A stretch of DNA of 64,000 bases from an uncultured Leifsonia sp. (GTDB lineage Bacteria; Actinomycetota; Actinomycetes; Actinomycetales; Microbacteriaceae). The notes under the pieces were generated by a model. The model was given only the letters and a program-made list of their open reading frames with translations. It was not told the DNA's origin and did no database searches. Positions 43,191 through 51,402 of the stretch are shown here, one piece after another (position 1 is the first letter of the stretch; each line of letters starts with the position of its first letter). The stretch lies in contig NZ_CAMFLC010000008.1 in the NCBI RefSeq assembly GCF_945957465.1, positions 1-64,000 of the forward strand. Direction: 5' to 3'. The position numbers were made by a program, and so were the translations under genes.

Positions 43191-45737
43191 TTGCCCGGAG
43201 AAAACCTCACCCGCATCGAAGCCCAGGAGCGCGCGTCGCTCGTCCGCACCCACAGCTACGACGTGGCCCTCGACCTGACCACGGGTCCGGAGACCTTCCG
43301 CAGCACCACCACCATCCGCTTCTCAGCGACGCCGGGTGCCTCGACCTTCATCGACGCGATCACGCGCACCGTCCACTCCGTGGTGCTGAACGGCGTGGAG
43401 CTGGACCCTGCCGTGGTCTCCGACGGCGTGCGCATCCAGCTGGACGGCCTGCAGGCCGAGAACGAGCTCAGGGTCGACGCCGACGCGATCTACACCAACA
43501 CCGGTGAGGGCCTGCACCGCTTCGTCGACCCGGTCGACGGCGAGGTGTACCTCTACTCCCAGTTCGAGGTGCCGGACTCCCGCCGCATGTTCGCGGTGTT
43601 CGAGCAGCCCGACCTCAAGGCCGAGTTCACGTTCACCGTCACGGCGCCGGCGCACTGGGCCGTCGTGAGCAACTCCCCCACCCCCGAGCCGACCGACGCC
43701 GGCGAGGGTGCGAAGACCTGGTCCTTCGCCCCGACCCCGGTGATCTCCTCCTACATCACGGCCCTGATCGCCGGTCCGTACGAGTCGGTGCACAGCGAGC
43801 TGACCAGCCGCGACGGCCGCACGATCCCGCTCGGGGTGTACGCGCGCAAGAGCCTCGCCGGCTTCCTCGACGCCGACTACATCTTCGAGAAGACCCGCGA
43901 GGGCTTCGCCTTCTACGAGGAGAAGTTCGACTACGCCTACCCGTTCGAGAAGTACGACCAGCTCTTCGTGCCCGAGTTCAACGCCGGCGCGATGGAGAAC
44001 GCCGGGGCTGTCACCTTCACCGAGACCTACGTGTTCCGCTCCAAGGTCACCGACGCCATCAAGGAGCGCCGGGTCGTCACGATCCTGCACGAGCTCGCCC
44101 ACATGTGGTTCGGCGACCTGGTCACCATGAAGTGGTGGAACGACCTGTGGCTGAACGAGTCGTTCGCGGAGTACGCCTCCACCCTCGCCACGGCGGAGGC
44201 CACCGAGTGGACCGAGGCGTGGACGACGTTCGCCGCGATGGAGAAGAGCTGGGCGTACAAGCAGGACCAGCTGCCCTCCACCCACCCGATCGTCGCGACG
44301 ATCAACGACCTGGAGGACGTGCAGGTCAACTTCGACGGCATCACCTACGCGAAGGGCGCCTCGGTGCTCAAGCAGCTGGTCGCCTGGGTCGGCCAGGACG
44401 ACTTCCTCGCCGGTGTCGCGCAGTACTTCAAGAAGCACCAGCACGGCAACGCCGAGCTGACCGACCTCCTGGTCGAGCTGGAGGCCACCAGCGGCCGCGA
44501 CCTCACCGACTGGTCGAAGAAGTGGCTCGAGACCGCAGGCGTCAACACCCTCCGACCGGAGATCGCGGTGGACGCCGACGGGACGATCACCTCGTTCGCG
44601 ATCCTGCAGACCGCGGCAGCCGACTACCCGACGATCCGCCCCCACCGCCTCGCCGTCGGCTTCTACGACCTGGTCGACGGCCGGCTCGTGCGCACCTCGC
44701 GCATCGAACTCGACGTGGACGGCGACCGCACCGAGGTCGCCGAGCTCGTCGGCCAGCGGCGGCCCGCGCTCGTCCTCCTCAACGACGACGACCTCGCCTA
44801 CGCGAAGATCCGCCTCGACGAGGAGTCGCACCGCGTCGCCCTCGAGCACCTCTCATCGATCGAGAGCCCGCTCGCGCGCTCGCTGGTCTGGGGCGCGGTG
44901 TGGGATGCCACCCGCGACGCCGAGTCCAGCGCGAGCGACTACGTGCGCCTGGTGCTCGGCAACATCGCGTCGGAGACCGAGTCGACGACGCTGCGCACCA
45001 CGCTCAACCAGCTGGTGCTCGCCGCGGGGAGCTACGTCGCCCCGGAGCGTCAGAAGCAGACGGGCGAGGAGGCGGCCTCCGCGCTCTGGCAGCTCGCCCG
45101 GCAGGCCGAGGCCGGCAGCGACGCGCAGTTCCAGTTCGTCAAGTTCTTCGCGGCGCTGGCCTCCACCCCGGAGCAGCTCGCGACCGTGGCACAGCTGCGC
45201 GACGGCTCGCTGACCCTGCCGGGCCTCACGGTCGACACGGACCTGGGCTGGGAACTCCTGATCGCCCTGGTCGCCGGCGGCGCGGCCGGCAACACCGAGG
45301 TGGATGCGGCCCTCGCGGAAGACAACACCGCCAACGGCGCGCAGTTCGCTGCGCAGGCGCGCGCGTCGATCCCGACGCTCGAGGGCAAGCAGGCGGCCTG
45401 GGACTCGGTGTTCGGCTCGGACAGCCTGCCGAACACGATCGTCCGGTTCACCGGACTCGGCTTCCAGCGGGCGGCGGACAAGGAGGTGCTGGCGGCCTTC
45501 GTGGAGCCGTATTTCGCGGCCCTGCAGGACGTGTGGACCTCGCGCACCTACAAGATCGCCGAGTACCTCGTGGCCGGGATGTACCCGGCTCCGCTGGCGA
45601 ACGCCGCTCTGCGCGACGCGACCCGCGCCTGGCTCGACGCCAACCCCGAGCCGGCCGCGCTCCGCCGTCTGGTGGTGGAGAACCTGGCCGGCGTCGAGCG
45701 CGCGCTGGCGGCCCAGGAGCGCGACGCACAGGCGTAG
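43191..45737 (+). CDS. pepN: aminopeptidase N (M1 family)
   Basis: PepN removes N-terminal residues from peptides. The 848-residue M1 metallopeptidase has the exopeptidase motif GAMEN (about 265) and HELAHMWFGDLV with zinc ligands H300, H304 and E323 (in WLNESFAEYA). The C-terminal helical domain is ERAP1-like. The start is TTG at 43191 with AAGGAGTC upstream. It is a single-gene unit followed by a strong terminator, and is cytosolic (no signal peptide). Confidence 0.96.
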   Translation: MPGENLTRIEAQERASLVRTHSYDVALDLTTGPETFRSTTTIRFSATPGASTFIDAITRTVHSVVLNGVELDPAVVSDGVRIQLDGLQAENELRVDADAIYTNTGEGLHRFVDPVDGEVYLYSQFEVPDSRRMFAVFEQPDLKAEFTFTVTAPAHWAVVSNSPTPEPTDAGEGAKTWSFAPTPVISSYITALIAGPYESVHSELTSRDGRTIPLGVYARKSLAGFLDADYIFEKTREGFAFYEEKFDYAYPFEKYDQLFVPEFNAGAMENAGAVTFTETYVFRSKVTDAIKERRVVTILHELAHMWFGDLVTMKWWNDLWLNESFAEYASTLATAEATEWTEAWTTFAAMEKSWAYKQDQLPSTHPIVATINDLEDVQVNFDGITYAKGASVLKQLVAWVGQDDFLAGVAQYFKKHQHGNAELTDLLVELEATSGRDLTDWSKKWLETAGVNTLRPEIAVDADGTITSFAILQTAAADYPTIRPHRLAVGFYDLVDGRLVRTSRIELDVDGDRTEVAELVGQRRPALVLLNDDDLAYAKIRLDEESHRVALEHLSSIESPLARSLVWGAVWDATRDAESSASDYVRLVLGNIASETESTTLRTTLNQLVLAAGSYVAPERQKQTGEEAASALWQLARQAEAGSDAQFQFVKFFAALASTPEQLATVAQLRDGSLTLPGLTVDTDLGWELLIALVAGGAAGNTEVDAALAEDNTANGAQFAAQARASIPTLEGKQAAWDSVFGSDSLPNTIVRFTGLGFQRAADKEVLAAFVEPYFAALQDVWTSRTYKIAEYLVAGMYPAPLANAALRDATRAWLDANPEPAALRRLVVENLAGVERALAAQERDAQA

Positions 45738-45756
45738 GTCCGAGGGCTGATGTCCG

Positions 45757-45790
45757 AACGGGGAGCCCGGCCGGTGCCGGGCTCCCCGTT
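45757..45790 (+). terminator. strong Rho-independent-type terminator after pepN
   Basis: A perfect 15-bp stem (AACGGGGAGCCCGGC and complement) with a CGGT loop is followed directly by a short T-run (GTTT). It is one of the best terminators in the window. Confidence 0.88.
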
Positions 45791-45878
45791 TCGTCGCTGT
45801 CAGTCCGGCGAGGCTCCGCCAGGACGACGACGCGGACAGTGGTACTGCGGTTCGATGACGCCGCCCCCGCCGCGGCCC

Positions 45879-45884
45879 TAGTCT
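45879..45884 (+). promoter_or_regulatory. -10 box TAGTCT for leaderless ABC transporter operon
   Basis: TAGTCT lies 7 bases before the ATG at 45892. No Shine-Dalgarno is present. Confidence 0.5.
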
Positions 45885-45891
45885 CGGTCTC

Positions 45892-46803
45892 ATGATCCAA
45901 CTCGACAACCTCACCAAGACGTTCGGGAGCAAAACCGCCGTCGACGGCATCTCGGCGACGATCCAGCCGGGGAAGGTCACCGGCTTCCTCGGCCCGAACG
46001 GTGCGGGCAAGTCCACCACCATGCGCATGATCATGGGTCTGGACCGCCCCACCCGCGGCACCGCGACCATCAACGGCAAGCGGTACACCGAGCTGCGCTC
46101 GCCGCTCGGAGAGGTGGGTGCCCTGCTGGACGCCAAGGCGGTGCACACCGGCCGAACGGCCTACAACCACCTCCTGGCGATGGCCGCGACCCACGGCATC
46201 TCCAAGCGCCGTGTGCACGAGGTGATCGGCCTCACCGGCTTGGAGTCCGTGGCCGGCAAAAGGGTCGGCGGATTCTCCCTCGGCATGGGCCAGCGCCTCG
46301 GCATCGCCGCCGCCATGCTCGGCGACCCCGCCACCCTCATCCTGGACGAACCGGTCAACGGCCTCGACCCGGAGGGCGTCCTCTGGGTGCGCCAGTTCGC
46401 CCGTCACCTCGCCGGCCAGGGCCGCACCGTCTTCCTCTCCTCCCACCTGATGAGCGAGATGGCCCAGACCGCCGACCACATCATCGTGCTCGGCCGCGGC
46501 CGCATCCTCGCCGACGCACCCGTCGACCAGATCCTCGCCGGTGCGACTCGCAGCGCCGTGCGTGTGCGCACTCCCGAGGTCGAGCGCCTCGTCGCGGCGA
46601 TCAACGGCCCCGACATCACCGTCACCGGCGTGGAGGCTCAGCTGCTCGAGATCAGCGGGATCAGCGCCGCCCAGATCGGCGACGCGGCGGCGGCCTCCGG
46701 CATCGCGCTCCACGAGCTCACCCCGCTCAGCGCCTCCCTGGAGGAGGCGTACCTCGAACTCACCCAGGACGACGTCGAATACCACTCGGAGGTCACTCGA
46801 TGA
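45892..46803 (+). CDS. ABC transporter ATP-binding protein
   Basis: This 303-residue ATPase subunit has Walker A GPNGAGKS (about 34-41), a signature helix SLGMGQRLGIAAAM in place of LSGGQ (as in many drug/antibiotic DrrA-type exporters), and Walker B TLILDEPVNGLDP followed by the H-loop SSHLMSE. The C-terminal 80 residues form the accessory domain of these exporters. It is first of a four-gene run: ATPase, permease, histidine kinase, response regulator. The arrangement resembles antimicrobial-peptide or envelope-stress exporters under local two-component control; the substrate is unknown. Confidence 0.93.
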   Translation: MIQLDNLTKTFGSKTAVDGISATIQPGKVTGFLGPNGAGKSTTMRMIMGLDRPTRGTATINGKRYTELRSPLGEVGALLDAKAVHTGRTAYNHLLAMAATHGISKRRVHEVIGLTGLESVAGKRVGGFSLGMGQRLGIAAAMLGDPATLILDEPVNGLDPEGVLWVRQFARHLAGQGRTVFLSSHLMSEMAQTADHIIVLGRGRILADAPVDQILAGATRSAVRVRTPEVERLVAAINGPDITVTGVEAQLLEISGISAAQIGDAAAASGIALHELTPLSASLEEAYLELTQDDVEYHSEVTR

Positions 46804-47645
46804 GCACCGCAACCGCCACCGCCGCACCGCACCAGCACTCGGAGATCGGTCGGCTCAGCTTCCTCCGAGTGCTCCGCTCGGAGTGGATCAAGCTCGTGAC
46901 CCTCCGGTCCACCTTCTGGACACTCGTGGGCGTCCTCGTCCTGATCGTCGGCCTCTCAGCCCTTCTCTCCGCTGTGGTGCCCGAGGCCTCCGTGCTGGAG
47001 CAGCGGGCCGCCTCCGCTCAGGCAGGCTCGGCGTTCGTCACCCGGGCCGCGACCGCCGGTCTCACCTTCGCTCCGCTCGTGATCGCGGTTCTCGGCGTGC
47101 TGGCCATCAGCGGCGAGTTCTCCACGGGGATGATCCGTTCCTCCTTCGCCGCCGTTCCTCACCGGTTCCCCGTCTTCGCGGGCAAGGCGATCGTGCTCTT
47201 CGTCGTCTCCGGCCTCGTCGGGCTCATCAGCCTCACGGCATCGTGGGCGATCGCGGTGCCGCTCCTGACATCGAAGGGATACAAGGGCGACTTCTTCTCC
47301 GATTCGACCCTCTGGTCGATCCTGGGTGGCGCGGCCTTCCTCGGTCTGGTCGCGGTGTTCGCGCTCGGGGTGGGCGCCATCGTCAAGGCCAGCGCCGGCG
47401 GGATCGCGATCACTCTCGGCGTCCTGTTCCTGCTCCCGATCATCGTCGCGCTCCTCGAGGCGCTGCTTCCGGCGCAGACCTGGATCCGAGACTGGTCGCA
47501 CTATCTACTCAGCGAGGGCGGCAACGGCATGGCGGGGCTGGGCAATGGCACGCTCGAGCCGTGGCAGAACATCCTCACCGTGGCCATCTGGGGCGCCGTC
47601 TCGTTCATCGTGGGCGCGATCCTGCTGCAGCGGCGGGACGCGTGA
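46800..47645 (+). CDS. ABC-2 type transporter permease
   Basis: This 281-residue membrane subunit overlaps the ATPase gene by 4 bp. It has about six hydrophobic helices. The first (LRSTFWTLVGVLVLIVGLSALL) is followed by the extracytoplasmic segment around residue 60-75, then GEFSTGMIRSSFAAVPHRF, the amphipathic coupling region typical of ABC-2 permeases (EYxxGT-like, here GEFSTGMI). It partners the upstream ATPase. Confidence 0.9.
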   Translation: MSTATATAAPHQHSEIGRLSFLRVLRSEWIKLVTLRSTFWTLVGVLVLIVGLSALLSAVVPEASVLEQRAASAQAGSAFVTRAATAGLTFAPLVIAVLGVLAISGEFSTGMIRSSFAAVPHRFPVFAGKAIVLFVVSGLVGLISLTASWAIAVPLLTSKGYKGDFFSDSTLWSILGGAAFLGLVAVFALGVGAIVKASAGGIAITLGVLFLLPIIVALLEALLPAQTWIRDWSHYLLSEGGNGMAGLGNGTLEPWQNILTVAIWGAVSFIVGAILLQRRDA

Positions 47646-47652
47646 CCTCCCG

Positions 47653-49011
47653 GTGACCGCCCCCGAACCCGCCCCGGCCGACCTCGAACTCCCGAGGCCG
47701 CCCGGGGCGGTTCGGCGCTTCTTCGCCGCGCACCCGCTCCTGGTGGATGCGTTGGTGGCGGGCGTCTATCTCGTGCCGGCTCTCGGCGAGGGCACCGTGC
47801 ACATGGTCCAGCACCCGAGCGGGCAGGGGGCGGTCGAACTGCTGCTCGCGGCGGTCGTCGGGACGGCGTTGTTCGCCCGCCGGGTCTACCCGCGCGCCGT
47901 CTTCGCCATCGCGCTCGCGGTGCTCGTCCTGAGCGTGTTCGTCGGCCGCAACGTGGACTTCCTGCCGACCGTCTTCGCCTTGTACGCGCTCGCGGTGTAT
48001 CGCTCGGCGCGCTCGGCCTGGATCGCCTACGCGATCACGGCGGTGGCGACCGTCGTCGTGCTCGTCGTCACCGAGATCGTGGTCGCCGCGCACGTCTTCG
48101 GTCCCCTATCGACGGAGGCCATTCCGTCGGGCTTCGCCGCGCTCTCCTTCTGCACGGTCGCCGTGCTGGTCGGCACCAACGTCGGCAACCGGCGCCGGTA
48201 TCTCGACGCGCTGATCGACCGCGCGCGCCAGTTGGCGCGCGAGCGGGACCAGCAGGCCGAGATCGCCACGGCGGCCGAGCGCAGCCGGGTCGCACGCGAG
48301 ATGCACGACATCGTCTCCCACAGCCTCACCGTGATGATCACGCTCGCCGACGGATCGGCCGGACTCGTCGCCACCGCTCCGGATCGATCCGCCGAGACGA
48401 TGCGGCTCGTGGCCGAGACCGGACGGAGCGCGCTCGGAGACATGCGTCGCCTGCTCGGCGTGCTCCGCGCCGGCGACGACGAGAGCGCGGCCCACGCACC
48501 GCAACCGGGCCTCGGCGAGCTCGGCGAGCTGGTCGAACGGTTCCGGGCCGCCGGCCTCCCGGTGCGGATCACGGTCTCCGGCGCGCCACCCGCCGATGTC
48601 GGTCAGCAGCTGACGGTCTTCCGGGTGGTGCAGGAGGCGCTCACCAACACCCTCCGGCACGGACCTCTCGCCACCGTCGTCACGGTGACGATCGAATTCG
48701 GCGACGATCGCATCCACATCGTCGTCGAAGACGATGCGACCGTGCACACCGGCTCCGTCCAGGGGTCGGGCAGTGGACTGCTCGGCCTCCGCGAGCGCGT
48801 CGCCCTCTACGGCGGCACACTGGAGGCCGGCCCGCGTCGCGGCGGCGGCTGGCGGGTGGCGGCCGACATCCCGACCGTGGGGCCGGGCGGCACAGCGGTC
48901 TCCCCCGCGCCGCAGTCCTCTCCGTCGTCGTCCTCGGCAGCGCCGACCCCGCACTCCGCCGCATCAGCGGCTCCCTCGCTCACCGCACCACCACCCAGGA
49001 GTCACGAATGA
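47653..49011 (+). CDS. NarL-family sensor histidine kinase
   Basis: This kinase of about 452 residues has an N-terminal membrane part of about five helices (residues 25-180) that lacks a large external loop, so sensing is probably within the membrane. A coiled linker follows, then HisKA_3 with phospho-His 218 in SRVAREMHDIVSHSLTVMI, then HATPase residues (VVQEALTNTLRHG, GSGLLGLRERVALYGG). The Pro/Ser-rich tail is disordered. The start is GTG 47653, 7 bp after the permease stop; the ribosome site is weak. Its partner is the overlapping response regulator. Confidence 0.9.
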   Translation: MTAPEPAPADLELPRPPGAVRRFFAAHPLLVDALVAGVYLVPALGEGTVHMVQHPSGQGAVELLLAAVVGTALFARRVYPRAVFAIALAVLVLSVFVGRNVDFLPTVFALYALAVYRSARSAWIAYAITAVATVVVLVVTEIVVAAHVFGPLSTEAIPSGFAALSFCTVAVLVGTNVGNRRRYLDALIDRARQLARERDQQAEIATAAERSRVAREMHDIVSHSLTVMITLADGSAGLVATAPDRSAETMRLVAETGRSALGDMRRLLGVLRAGDDESAAHAPQPGLGELGELVERFRAAGLPVRITVSGAPPADVGQQLTVFRVVQEALTNTLRHGPLATVVTVTIEFGDDRIHIVVEDDATVHTGSVQGSGSGLLGLRERVALYGGTLEAGPRRGGGWRVAADIPTVGPGGTAVSPAPQSSPSSSSAAPTPHSAASAAPSLTAPPPRSHE

Positions 49012-49697
49012 CCGTCCCCCGCACCGAGTCCGACCGGCCTCTGCGCATCCTCCTCGTCGACGACCAGGCGCTCGTCCGCCTCGGCTTCCGGATGGTGCTC
49101 GAGGCCGAGGCCGACCTCCACGTCGTCGGCGAGGCCGCCGACGGGGTCGATGCGGTCCGGCTCGCGGTCGAGACCCGGCCGGATGTGATCCTGATGGACG
49201 TGCGCATGCCGAACCTCGACGGGATCGAGGCGACCCGGCGGATCGTCGCCGCGAACCCGGCCGCCCGCATCATCATCCTCACGACGTTCGACCTCGACGA
49301 GTACGCGTTCGGTGGATTGCGTGCCGGAGCCAGCGGCTTCCTGCTCAAAGACGCGCGACCCTCCGAGCTCACCACGGCCATCCGCGCGGTGGCGACGGGC
49401 GACGCCGCCGTCAGCGGCCGGGTCACCCGCGCGATGCTCGAACTCTTCGCCGACCGTCTGCCGGCCTCCGGCGCCGTGCCGGCGGGCCTCGACCCGGCAG
49501 CCGCACTGACCCCACGCGAGCGTGAAATCCTGCTCGCGATGGCGGACGGGCTGACCAACGGCGAGATCGGCGCCAAGTTCTTCCTCACCGAATCGACGGT
49601 GAAGACGCACGTCGGCCGGGTGCTCTCCAAGCTGCAGCTGCGCGACCGCGTCCACGCCGTGATCTTCGCCTACGACAACGGACTCGTCGAGCGCTGA
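49008..49697 (+). CDS. NarL/LuxR-type response regulator
   Basis: This 229-residue regulator has a receiver domain (ILLVDDQALVRLGF, phospho-Asp in VILMDVRMPNLDG near residue 64, Lys in FLLKDARP) and a LuxR helix-turn-helix (LTPREREILLAMADGLTNGEIGAKFFLTESTVKTHVGRVLSKLQLRDR). It overlaps the kinase gene by 4 bp, so they are a cognate pair, most likely controlling the ABC transporter genes at the head of the operon. Confidence 0.95.
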   Translation: MTVPRTESDRPLRILLVDDQALVRLGFRMVLEAEADLHVVGEAADGVDAVRLAVETRPDVILMDVRMPNLDGIEATRRIVAANPAARIIILTTFDLDEYAFGGLRAGASGFLLKDARPSELTTAIRAVATGDAAVSGRVTRAMLELFADRLPASGAVPAGLDPAAALTPREREILLAMADGLTNGEIGAKFFLTESTVKTHVGRVLSKLQLRDRVHAVIFAYDNGLVER

Positions 49698-49746
49698 CCA
49701 CGCCGCCCGGTCCAGCGGACGCCAAGGCCCCGCTCGATAGGATTCC

Positions 49747-50961
49747 GTGCGTATGGGAATTCTGAAAGCGGACTTCTGGGCCGAAGTCGGGACGTGGCTG
49801 ACAGCAGCGGGCTGGAACCTGCTGCACGCGGCTCTGATCGTCGTCGGCGCCCTCGTGCTCAGCTGGATCCTGCGGGTGCTGATCCGGCGTGTGGTCAGAC
49901 AGATCGTCAGCGGGGTGAAGAAGGGGCAGAGCGTCACCGATACACAGGCGCTCGTCGCCTCGCCGCTCGCGGCGGTGCGGGTCGTGCAACGCACCCGCAC
50001 CCTCGGCTCCGTGCTCAGCAACATCGTCAACGTGACGATCGGCATCATCACGATCATCCTGGTCATCCAGGTGTTCGCACCCGGGGCCCTCACGTCCTTC
50101 GCGCTTCTCACGGCCGCCATCGGCGCCGGCCTCGGTTTCGGTGCGCAGAACATCGTCAAAGACGTGCTGAACGGTCTCTTCATGGTCATGGAGGATCAGC
50201 TCGGCGTCGGCGATGTGGTCGATCTCGGGTCGGCGACCGGAGTCGTGGAAGCCGTCGGCATCCGCATCACCCAGGTGCGCGACGTCAACGGAACGCTCTG
50301 GTTCGTCCGCAACGGCGAGATCCTCCGCGTCGGCAACATGTCGCAGGGCTGGTCGCGCGTGATCGTCGACCTGGCTGTTCCCTACGACGCCGACATCGAG
50401 GCGGTCCAGACCGCGATGATGGAGGCCGCGACGGCCCTGGCGACCAGCCCCAAGTGGCGATCCCGCGTCCTCGACAAGCCCGAGCTCTGGGGGCTGGAGT
50501 CGGTGTCCGCGGACGCGATGGTCATCCGGATCGTGCTCAAGACGCGCACCACGGCGAAGGACGACGTCTCGCGCGAGCTGCGCCTGCGTCTCAAGCAGGC
50601 CACGGACGGACTCGGCATCAAGCTGCCGTCGCTGGAGGCGGTCGTGCTCAGCGGGTTCGACAGTGCAGGCAGCGTCAACGGCGCCAAGCCGCCGCGCACG
50701 CGCCCCACTCCCGTGGTGCCGGAGAAGCCGGTGAGCGGACGCAAGGCGCGCGCTGCCGCCAAGCGGGCGCCGAAGGCCGTGGCCGATCCCGGCGCGATCC
50801 GCATCCGACCGGCGCTCGAGAGTACGCATGACAGCGGGGCCGGCAGCGCTCCCGCCGCGAACGCCGCTCCGGGCACCGAGGCCGGCCCGGACACGCCCGG
50901 CGCTACCCGCGCCCCGCGCGGCCCCAAGCAGCCTCCCGCTCAGCCCCCGACGACGGAGTGA
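49747..50961 (+). CDS. MscS-family mechanosensitive channel
   Basis: This 404-residue small-conductance mechanosensitive channel protein has TM1-TM2 in residues 20-130 and a pore-lining TM3 with the conserved glycine/alanine pattern AAIGAGLGFGAQNIVKDVLNGLFMVMEDQLGVGDVV. The beta domain and alpha/beta cytosolic domain (residues 170-300) follow. The last 100 residues are a disordered Pro/Ala/Lys-rich tail not found in E. coli MscS. The start may be GTG 49747 or ATG 49753; no Shine-Dalgarno is seen. A globin gene follows at once. Confidence 0.92.
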   Translation: MRMGILKADFWAEVGTWLTAAGWNLLHAALIVVGALVLSWILRVLIRRVVRQIVSGVKKGQSVTDTQALVASPLAAVRVVQRTRTLGSVLSNIVNVTIGIITIILVIQVFAPGALTSFALLTAAIGAGLGFGAQNIVKDVLNGLFMVMEDQLGVGDVVDLGSATGVVEAVGIRITQVRDVNGTLWFVRNGEILRVGNMSQGWSRVIVDLAVPYDADIEAVQTAMMEAATALATSPKWRSRVLDKPELWGLESVSADAMVIRIVLKTRTTAKDDVSRELRLRLKQATDGLGIKLPSLEAVVLSGFDSAGSVNGAKPPRTRPTPVVPEKPVSGRKARAAAKRAPKAVADPGAIRIRPALESTHDSGAGSAPAANAAPGTEAGPDTPGATRAPRGPKQPPAQPPTTE

Positions 50962-50962
50962 G

Positions 50963-51370
50963 ATGACGACCATCCCCGTGGGGCCGCCCACCGGCCCGTC
51001 CTTCTTCGAGCAGATCGGCGGACACGACACGTTCGTCCGCCTCGTGGACACGTTCTACCGCGGAGTCGCCGACGATGCCGTCCTGCGGCCGATGTACCCC
51101 GAGCAGGACCTGGGGCCCGCCCGCGAGCGACTCACTCTCTTCCTCGAGCAGTACTGGGGCGGCCCGACCACCTACAGCGCGCAGCGCGGGCACCCGCGCC
51201 TGCGGATGCGGCACAACCCGTTCAAGGTGAACCCGGACGCACGCGACCGCTGGCTCGCGCACATGCGGGTGGCCGTCGACGAGCTCGACCTGCCTCCGCT
51301 GCAGCAGGAGACGCTGTGGAGCTATCTGGAGCGGGCCGCGTTCGCTATGGTCAACACATTCGAGGATTAG
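50963..51370 (+). CDS. glbO: group II truncated haemoglobin
   Basis: This 135-residue truncated globin binds haem and O2 and is thought to act in redox or nitrosative stress. Group II features are visible: FYRGVADDAVLRPMYP (Tyr at B10, aromatic CD1), the pre-F segment LFLEQYWGG, the proximal histidine in RMRHNPFKV, and Trp at G8 (RWLAHM). It starts one base after the mscS stop with GGAG upstream, so it is part of the same transcript. The FAD dehydrogenase follows 32 bp on. Confidence 0.93.
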   Translation: MTTIPVGPPTGPSFFEQIGGHDTFVRLVDTFYRGVADDAVLRPMYPEQDLGPARERLTLFLEQYWGGPTTYSAQRGHPRLRMRHNPFKVNPDARDRWLAHMRVAVDELDLPPLQQETLWSYLERAAFAMVNTFED

Positions 51371-51402
51371 CCCCTCCACCGACGTGCCGAAGGAGACACG
51401 CC

